Part shown: piece by piece, positions 1 to 4,092 of the stretch | Layout: every line of letters starts with the position of its first letter | How positions within the stretch are numbered: position 1 is the stretch's first letter | NCBI GenBank assembly: GCA_044353195.1 | Contig: JBILCJ010000056.1 | Coordinates: 1-11,678 of the forward strand | Direction of reading: 5' to 3' | DNA from: UBA4416 sp044353195 | GTDB taxonomy: Bacteria; Bacteroidota; Bacteroidia; B-17B0; Aurantibacillaceae | Length of the DNA stretch: 11,678 nt | Translations under genes and position numbers: made by a program | The notes under the pieces: model-generated | Database searches by the model: none | Told to the model about the DNA's origin: nothing | The model's input: the letters and a program-made list of their open reading frames with translations, nothing else

Positions 1-67
1 CATTAGGCTTTGTACCATAAGCATATTCTTCTTCTTTGTATCGCGCATTCCAAAAATTTGAATCCAT
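1..67 (-). CDS. SAM-dependent methyltransferase, N-terminal fragment (cut by window edge)
   Basis: Only the first 22 codons lie in the window. The peptide begins MDSNFWNARYKEEEYAYG and continues TKPN. The FWxxRYxxEEYxYGTxPN pattern is the usual N-terminus of small class I SAM-dependent methyltransferases of the TehB/thiopurine-methyltransferase-like group; the SAM-binding glycine motif would lie beyond the edge. The ATG sits only 2 bases after the stop of the upstream YgaP-type gene, so it is almost certainly translated from the same transcript as the sulfur operon. Substrate is unknown. From its position I infer a thiol or chalcogenide, but the family also contains enzymes with unrelated substrates. 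Family confidence is fairly high for so short a fragment; function is low. Confidence 0.72.
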   Translation of the reverse strand, partial: MDSNFWNARYKEEEYAYGTKPN

Positions 68-69
68 TT

Positions 70-279
70 TTATTTTTTTTCAGTTGAACAAGTGTTAACT
101 CCAATGAATGTATAGAGTGGGCAAAAACTAATTAAACTTGTTAATAAGAACACACCTGATACTACTAATAGGATAATTCCCAATGTGCCAGAAATAATAT
201 GTGTTAAAAATAAAATGCTTATTACGGCTGCAATAAATAATCTAATTATTTTATCGATACTGCCCATATTCTTTTTCAT
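70..279 (-). CDS. YgaP-type DUF2892 inner-membrane protein
   Basis: A 69-residue protein with two predicted membrane helices, at about residues 12-28 and 33-51, and little else. The end of the second helix carries FCPLYTFIGVNTC, the conserved signature of the DUF2892/YgaP transmembrane domain, with Cys53 and Cys64. In E. coli YgaP this domain is fused to a rhodanese; here the rhodanese is a separate gene upstream in the same operon, so the two may work together at the inner membrane. The start at 279 (MKKNMGS) has an A-rich leader; Met5 is a possible alternative. The gene follows DUF6132 after a 65-bp gap holding a 14-bp palindrome and a weak promoter-like box. The methyltransferase follows after 2 bases. 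Family call is firm; the biochemical role is not known. Confidence 0.85.
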   Translation of the reverse strand: MKKNMGSIDKIIRLFIAAVISILFLTHIISGTLGIILLVVSGVFLLTSLISFCPLYTFIGVNTCSTEKK

Positions 280-290
280 AATCTTTATAT

Positions 291-298
291 TAAAAGTA
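291..298 (-). promoter_or_regulatory. Possible internal -7 promoter box before the YgaP-type gene
   Basis: Read on the minus strand this is TACTTTTA, one base off the Bacteroidota -7 consensus TAnnTTTG, and 11 bases before the ATG at 279. It shares TACTTTT with the better box ahead of the whole operon (3477-3484). No clear -33 TTTG is present. The palindrome at 335-348 is centred about 43 bases upstream of its TA. This is weak evidence for a second, regulated promoter driving the last two genes. Confidence 0.3.
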
Positions 299-334
299 TT
301 TATGTAAAATTAAATGTATGTTTTTAATAAAGAT

Positions 335-348
335 GTAACAATTGTTAC
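335..348. promoter_or_regulatory. Perfect 14-bp palindrome GTAACAATTGTTAC, operator-like
   Basis: GTAACAATTGTTAC is its own reverse complement over all 14 bases. It overlaps the stop codon of the DUF6132 gene (345-347) and precedes the YgaP-type gene. The site upstream of the operon at 3507-3520 (GTTACATTTGTTAC on the plus strand) matches it at 12 of 14 positions. A GTAAC-N4-GTTAC dyad resembles binding sites of Crp/Fnr-superfamily regulators. That assignment is an inference, and no such regulator is encoded in the window. Confidence 0.5.
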
Positions 349-566
349 TTAGTAGTTGCTTCGATAACTTTTGGTGTATACATATTAAATAAAAAACCTC
401 CTAGTACTGCAAAATAAATTGTGCTTATATATGGATTTGATGAAATCATGCAAGTTCCATTACTGCAACCAACTTCTTTATAATAGATATAACCAGCAAT
501 GCCCCCAATAATTGAACCAATGATGCTTAATAAGTTTTTATGCAACCACTTCTTCATATTCAACAT
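345..566 (-). CDS. DUF6132 family small membrane protein
   Basis: A 73-residue protein with two predicted membrane helices, about residues 11-29 and 46-62. Between them is GCSNGTCMISSNPYIST, which matches the conserved GCxxGTCxITSNPxxS core of DUF6132 and holds a CxxxxC pair (Cys34, Cys39). No function is established for the family to my knowledge. It is often seen near rhodanese and DUF2892 genes, as here. The chosen ATG at 566 has the A-rich leader typical of the phylum and overlaps the upstream DUF2892-like gene by 29 bases; ATG 557 (MKKW) would reduce this to 20. Overlap in a different frame implies translational coupling. Its stop codon lies inside the 14-bp palindrome at 335-348. Confidence 0.82.
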   Translation of the reverse strand: MLNMKKWLHKNLLSIIGSIIGGIAGYIYYKEVGCSNGTCMISSNPYISTIYFAVLGGFLFNMYTPKVIEATTK

Positions 567-777
567 CTGTTATTTGTTTTTTAGAATTTGTTTTTTTTGA
601 ATCAGTTGCACAACCACTTGTTCTGCAACAGCCAACATTTAATAATGCCATTCCACTAACCGCTATACCAAGTATGCCTAGGGGCATATCTCTGGTAATA
701 AAGCCTTGAATAATAGCGCCTCCTCCGAAAATAAATCGAAGAATGCGCATTAAATTCCAGTTTTTTAAAAAGTTCAT
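538..777 (-). CDS. DUF2892-like small membrane protein with Cys-rich tail
   Basis: A 79-residue protein with two hydrophobic segments, about residues 13-26 and 32-48, followed by NVGCCRTSGC (Cys50, Cys51, Cys56) and a charged cytoplasmic-type tail rich in Lys, Thr and Glu. The layout matches the small YgaP-like/DUF2892 proteins that accompany rhodaneses. The vicinal Cys pair plus a third Cys five residues later could bind metal, form disulfides or carry sulfane sulfur; which of these applies is unknown. I chose ATG 777 because it starts 1 base after the rhodanese stop. A GTG at 789 would add four residues and create an 11-base overlap. The 3' end overlaps the next gene. Family-level call is good; function is open. 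Confidence 0.78.
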   Translation of the reverse strand: MNFLKNWNLMRILRFIFGGGAIIQGFITRDMPLGILGIAVSGMALLNVGCCRTSGCATDSKKTNSKKQITDVEYEEVVA

Positions 778-778
778 C

Positions 779-1150
779 TTAGTTAGCACTGCAAGTTACG
801 TTTTGCCAAGGACCCAAATTTTCAATTTCTTTTGTGTATCCTGCAGCTTGTAATTGTGCTTTAGCAATGCCTGCACGATTACCACTTCTACAAACTATAA
901 TTACTTTGTCAAATTTTTTCAATTCTTCTATTTTGCTTTCGAATTGATCTAATGGATAGTTTACTGAGCAATCTGCGTGCCCGTCACCATTCCACTCTTC
1001 AACAGTTCTTACGTCTACAATTATTTCATTAGTTGCTGTTTGTGTTGTTTTTGAATTTTCCATTTTACTTGTTTTTTTTGTTTGTGAATCACATTGTGTT
1101 AATGTAAATACGAATAGAAATGCTATGATTATTGATTTTAAATGTATCAT
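779..1150 (-). CDS. Single-domain rhodanese, exported, probable lipoprotein
   Basis: A 123-residue protein. Residues 1-19 are a short basic then hydrophobic export signal ending LTQC, so Cys20 may be lipidated; Gln just before the Cys is unusual for a lipobox and leaves ordinary secretion possible. A Lys/Thr/Ser linker runs to about residue 40. The rhodanese fold follows, with IIVDVRTVEEW (43-53), GHAD (57-60) and the active-site loop CRSGNRAG with catalytic Cys87. Length fits PspE-like single-domain sulfurtransferases. Extra cysteines at 61 and 120 are of unknown role. It probably moves sulfane sulfur between thiols in the periplasm or at a membrane face. The gene starts 13 bases after a strong hairpin and is followed after 1 base by the DUF2892-like gene. 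Confidence 0.9.
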   Translation of the reverse strand: MIHLKSIIIAFLFVFTLTQCDSQTKKTSKMENSKTTQTATNEIIVDVRTVEEWNGDGHADCSVNYPLDQFESKIEELKKFDKVIIVCRSGNRAGIAKAQLQAAGYTKEIENLGPWQNVTCSAN

Positions 1151-1163
1151 GATTGTTATTTAA

Positions 1164-1187
1164 AAGAGCGACTGATAAGTCGCTCTT
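1164..1187 (-). terminator. 10-bp perfect hairpin, intra-operon attenuator or terminator
   Basis: AAGAGCGACT and AGTCGCTCTT are perfect inverted repeats around a 4-base loop, a GC-containing stem that stands out in this AT-rich region. Read on the minus strand the right side ends CTCTTTTAAAT, giving a short U-run, so it can act as a weak intrinsic terminator. It lies between the dioxygenase stop (1192) and the rhodanese start (1150). It could end a fraction of transcripts, or protect the 3' end of the upstream message. Confidence 0.65.
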
Positions 1188-1191
1188 AATT

Positions 1192-2607
1192 TTAGGATTG
1201 TTGTAATTTGCTTTGACAAACAAAATCTGTTTTTGAAACCCCAGCTTCAGCAATAGATTTGAATCCACCTTCAATTTCTTTAAAATTATGAACACCACGA
1301 GCTTTAAGAATACTTGCAGCAATCATACTTCTATAACCACCTGCACAGTGTATGTAAAATGGTTTTTCATCACTCATTTCAGCAAACCAACCATTAATTT
1401 GGTCTAATGGCTTGTTATAAGATTCTTCAACGTGTTCAGCTCTGTACTCACTTTCTCTTCTTACGTCAACTACTGTATCTGTTTTCACATTTACTTCTTT
1501 TGCAAATTGCATTGCTGTAATTCTATTTACGGTATCAATTTCTTTACTAGCTACTTTCCAACTTTCAAAGCCACCTTTTAAATGTCCGATTACATGATCA
1601 AACCCAACACGACTTAATCGTGTAACTGTTTCTTCTTCTTGTCCTAATTCAGTAATTAATAAAATAGGTTGATTAACATCTTTTATTAACGCCCCAACCC
1701 ATGGTGCAAAATCACCATTAATTCCAATGTTTATAGAGCGAGGAATAAATCCTTTTGAAAATTCACTTGCATTTCTTGTATCTAAAACAATAGCATCAAC
1801 TGTATCTGCCGCAACTTCAAATTCAGTAGCTGTTAATGTTCTCATTCCATTATGTAATACAGTTTCAAAACTTTCATATCCTTTTTTGTTCATTGCTACA
1901 TTCATTCCAAAATAACCTGGAGGTGGTAATAAACCATCCGTAACTGCTTTCACAAATTCTTCTTTGTTTGGTTGATTTAACGCGTAGTTTACTTTTTTCT
2001 GATTACCTAATGTGTCAACCGTTTCTTTCATCATATTTTTGCCACAAGCACTGCCTGCACCATGAGCAGGATAAACAATCACGTCATCTGCCAATGGCAT
2101 AATTTTACTATTTAAAGAATCATATAACAAGCCAGCTAATTGATCTTGTGTCATAGTAGCTGCTTTTTGAGCTAAATCAGGACGACCAACATCACCTAAA
2201 AATAAGGTATCACCACTAAATAGTGAATGGTTTTTTCCGTTTTCATCAATTAATAAAAAACATGAACTCTCCATGGTATGCCCAGGTGTATGTAATACTT
2301 TGATGGTGATGTTTCCAATTTTAAATTCTTGGCCATCTGCAGCAATTGTTGCTTCAAATTCAGTTTTTGCAGTTGGACCATATACAATTTCAGCACCTGT
2401 ACTTTTACTTAAATCTAAATGCCCTGAAACAAAATCTGCATGAAAATGTGTTTCAAACACATATTTAATTTTTACATGATCTTTTTTTGCACGATCTAAA
2501 TAAGGTTGCACTTCTCTTAATGGATCAATGATTGCAGCTTCGCCGTTAGATGTAATGTAATAAGCACCTTGTGCTAAGCATCCAGTATAAATTTGTTCTA
2601 TTTTCAT
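1192..2607 (-). CDS. Metallo-beta-lactamase-fold persulfide dioxygenase with two rhodanese domains (CstB-like)
   Basis: A 471-residue cytoplasmic enzyme. The N-terminal MBL domain (about 1-250) carries THFHADFVSGH (His54, His56, Asp58), HTPGHT (His110), SGDTLFLGDVGRPDL (Asp133) and YPAHGAGSACGK (His182, Cys188). In ETHE1-type persulfide dioxygenases, equivalents of His54, His110 and Asp133 bind one Fe(II) that oxidises glutathione or similar persulfide to sulfite. A central rhodanese-like domain (about 262-355) has no cysteine in its loop. The C-terminal rhodanese (about 362-460) has DVRRESEY and the loop HCAGGYRS with catalytic Cys421. This order, with one inactive and one active rhodanese, is that of staphylococcal CstB. 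I chose ATG 2607 (MKIEQIYTGC) because it is the canonical start; a longer reading frame to 2703 would overlap TauE and adds no domain. It follows TauE by 38 bases. Confidence 0.92.
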   Translation of the reverse strand: MKIEQIYTGCLAQGAYYITSNGEAAIIDPLREVQPYLDRAKKDHVKIKYVFETHFHADFVSGHLDLSKSTGAEIVYGPTAKTEFEATIAADGQEFKIGNITIKVLHTPGHTMESSCFLLIDENGKNHSLFSGDTLFLGDVGRPDLAQKAATMTQDQLAGLLYDSLNSKIMPLADDVIVYPAHGAGSACGKNMMKETVDTLGNQKKVNYALNQPNKEEFVKAVTDGLLPPPGYFGMNVAMNKKGYESFETVLHNGMRTLTATEFEVAADTVDAIVLDTRNASEFSKGFIPRSINIGINGDFAPWVGALIKDVNQPILLITELGQEEETVTRLSRVGFDHVIGHLKGGFESWKVASKEIDTVNRITAMQFAKEVNVKTDTVVDVRRESEYRAEHVEESYNKPLDQINGWFAEMSDEKPFYIHCAGGYRSMIAASILKARGVHNFKEIEGGFKSIAEAGVSKTDFVCQSKLQQS

Positions 2608-2645
2608 GATATTTTTTTGTTTAATTATATTAGTTTCTATTTGTT

Positions 2646-3443
2646 TTATTTTAAAAGTGTTTCTTTGATGATAATATAAATTCCCATTAGTAATACAAAC
2701 CATCCAAAGATTGGTTTTAATTTAGCACCATCAATTTTTTTAGATAAATATATACCAATAAATATGCCAACTGTGGCAAAGGCTGAAACCATTGCTAATA
2801 AAGTCCAATTAATTGCGGAATCACCACCTTCACCAAAAAAACCAATTAATGATTTGGCAGCTATAATTACTAATGATGTGCCAACAGCTTCTTTCATAGG
2901 TAATTTAGATAGAAGAACTAAGGCTGGAATAATTAAAAATCCTCCGCCTGCACCTACCAGTCCTGTCACTAATCCAACAATGGCACCCTCTACCAATATA
3001 ACTGGATAATTAAATTTTTGTGGACCTAAATCTTCTTCTGTAGTGTTTTTATTTTTTTTAATCATACTGTAAGAAGCAGCTATCATTAAAATGGCAAATA
3101 AAAGCAACATTAAGATACTTTTTGTGACCATAAAATCGCCGACCGAAAAAACTTCTTTTGGAATAGCTGGAACAATGTAAGCCCTCGTTAAAAATACTGC
3201 GACTATTGATGGTACACCAAATACAATAGCTGTTTTAATATTAACTAATTCCTTTCTGAAATAACCAACTGATCCAACTGCACTTGTAAACCCAACGATA
3301 AATAATGAATAAGAGGTTGCAATCACAGCATCAACTCCAAACATATAAACTAATACAGGAACTGTTAAAATACTTCCACCACTTCCAATTAATCCTAATG
3401 AGATTCCTATTAAAATAGATGAGATGTAACCAATTAATTCCAT
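2646..3443 (-). CDS. TauE/SafE family sulfite/anion exporter
   Basis: A 265-residue integral membrane protein with about eight hydrophobic segments. The family's internal duplication is visible: GLIGSGGSIL at residues 18-27 and GLVGAGGGFL at 161-170, each followed by a proline-containing helix (TVPVLV, IIPALV). A hydrophilic loop at about 129-145 separates the halves. TauE/SafE proteins move sulfite, sulfoacetate or other organosulfur anions across the inner membrane. Next to a persulfide dioxygenase, whose product is sulfite, export of sulfite is the most economical reading; substrate and direction are inferred. It is the first gene of the minus-strand operon, 33 bases from a good -7 box and downstream of two dyad-type sites. 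Confidence 0.9.
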   Translation of the reverse strand: MELIGYISSILIGISLGLIGSGGSILTVPVLVYMFGVDAVIATSYSLFIVGFTSAVGSVGYFRKELVNIKTAIVFGVPSIVAVFLTRAYIVPAIPKEVFSVGDFMVTKSILMLLLFAILMIAASYSMIKKNKNTTEEDLGPQKFNYPVILVEGAIVGLVTGLVGAGGGFLIIPALVLLSKLPMKEAVGTSLVIIAAKSLIGFFGEGGDSAINWTLLAMVSAFATVGIFIGIYLSKKIDGAKLKPIFGWFVLLMGIYIIIKETLLK

Positions 3444-3476
3444 AATATTAAATTTTTAGTGTTTAAATTTCTGATA

Positions 3477-3484
3477 CAAAAGTA
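3477..3484 (-). promoter_or_regulatory. -7 promoter box of the sulfur operon
   Basis: On the minus strand the sequence is TACTTTTG, an exact match to the Bacteroidota -7 consensus TAnnTTTG, 33 bases upstream of the TauE start. No good -33 TTTG lies at the expected distance. That fits a promoter needing an activator, and the operator-like site at 3507-3520 is centred about 30 bases upstream of the TA, near where a class II activator would bind. Confidence 0.55.
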
Positions 3485-3485
3485 A

Positions 3486-3501
3486 TGTGATAAAAATCAT
3501 A
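3486..3501. promoter_or_regulatory. CRP-like dyad TGTGA-N6-TCATA beside the -7 box
   Basis: TGTGATAAAAATCATA matches the classical Crp/Fnr dyad TGTGA-N6-TCACA at 9 of 10 informative bases. It begins 2 bases from the -7 box of the sulfur operon and would occupy the promoter spacer, a position more consistent with repression than activation. Chance occurrence in AT-rich DNA is possible. Confidence 0.35.
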
Positions 3502-3506
3502 TGACG

Positions 3507-3520
3507 GTTACATTTGTTAC
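3507..3520. promoter_or_regulatory. Upstream copy of the GTAAC-type operator-like site
   Basis: The plus strand reads GTTACATTTGTTAC, which agrees at 12 of 14 positions with the perfect palindrome at 335-348. It can also be read as two direct GTTACAT units 9 bases apart (3507-3513 and 3516-3522). Its centre is about 30 bases upstream of the TA of the -7 box at 3477-3484, a suitable place for an activator of the sulfur operon. Confidence 0.5.
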
Positions 3521-3583
3521 ATTCATTTTATTAATCAATATTACACAGAGTTTTTTAAATATTTGAAAGGTTGGTCTTAATTT

Positions 3584-3618
3584 TTTGGAGTTTTTTTTAT
3601 TATAATTCACTACATTTG
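3584..3618 (+). promoter_or_regulatory. Promoter of the metal-efflux operon (TTTG ... TACATTTG)
   Basis: TACATTTG at 3611-3618 is an exact TAnnTTTG -7 box. TTTG at 3584-3587 could serve as the -33 element, with a 23-base spacer that is slightly long. The box ends only 2 bases before the ATG at 3621, so transcription would begin at or just after the start codon, implying a leaderless message or a different true promoter. Confidence 0.45.
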
Positions 3619-3620
3619 TT

Positions 3621-4010
3621 ATGTTGAAAAAGTTTATAGCTATATCCTTATTATCAATTTATTTGATTTCAATAACTGAACTCAGTCAGTTAGTAAAATT
3701 GCCATTATTGATTGAACATTTCTCTGAACATAAACAGAAAGATGAAGGAATGTCCTTGTGGAAATTTTTATCACTACATTATTCTCAAAACACAACACAT
3801 GGAGCACATAATGAAATGGATATGAAATTACCATTTAAATCGCATGATGGTTGTATCAATTCTGTTTTTTCTGAATCTGTTCCAAGTAGTTTTTATTTCT
3901 TTTCAACTAAGCCTGTTTTCTCGCATAACAATGCCTATTCAAATTATACAGAGCAGTTTTTAACTTCTGCTTATCTTTCTTCTATTTGGCAACCGCCAAA
4001 ATCTTGTTAA
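3621..4010 (+). CDS. Small secreted His-containing protein of the metal-efflux operon, function unknown
   Basis: A 129-residue protein. Residues 1-20 are a basic-hydrophobic segment (MLKKFIAISLLSIYLIS) that acts as a signal peptide or membrane anchor. The remainder is periplasmic in character, with LPLLIEHFSEHK (28-38), LHY (52-54), LPFKSHDGC (70-78) and a C-terminal IWQPPKSC. Seven histidines (33, 37, 53, 60, 63, 75, 102) and Cys78 and Cys129 could form metal sites. I recognise the pattern as an uncharacterised protein commonly found just upstream of CzcA-type pumps in flavobacteria, but know no function or family name. A periplasmic metal sensor or chaperone is a hypothesis only. No earlier in-frame ATG exists, since TAA lies at 3603. 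Confidence 0.75.
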   Translation: MLKKFIAISLLSIYLISITELSQLVKLPLLIEHFSEHKQKDEGMSLWKFLSLHYSQNTTHGAHNEMDMKLPFKSHDGCINSVFSESVPSSFYFFSTKPVFSHNNAYSNYTEQFLTSAYLSSIWQPPKSC

Positions 4011-4030
4011 TTTATCTTTAGTTTTTTTTG

Positions 4031-4063
4031 AATGTCATGAATACGATGCGTGTTTATGATATT
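4031..4063 (+). promoter_or_regulatory. Long imperfect dyad/hairpin in the leader of the RND pump gene
   Basis: AATGTCATGAATACG (4031-4045) and CGTGTTTATGATATT (4049-4063) pair over 15 positions around a 3-base loop. Twelve pairs are Watson-Crick and three are G-U in RNA. It lies in the 82-bp gap between the small secreted protein and the pump, 29 bases before the ATG, with no U-run after it. It could be an operator, an mRNA processing site or a translational control hairpin. TTTG at 4027-4030 and TATACTTTG at 4064-4072 flank it exactly, but the spacing is too long for a normal promoter. Confidence 0.4.
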
Positions 4064-4092
4064 TATACTTTGACAATTAACAATATAAAATT

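Noticed and set aside
2608..2703. 32-codon in-frame N-terminal extension of the persulfide dioxygenase
   Set aside because: It overlaps the end of TauE, has no domain homology, and the canonical family start MKIEQIYTGC is at 2607.
1727..3009. Plus-strand open frames opposite the dioxygenase and TauE (1727-1915, 2764-3009)
   Set aside because: They are antisense to well-supported genes, with Pro/Thr/Ala-rich shadow composition and no promoter.
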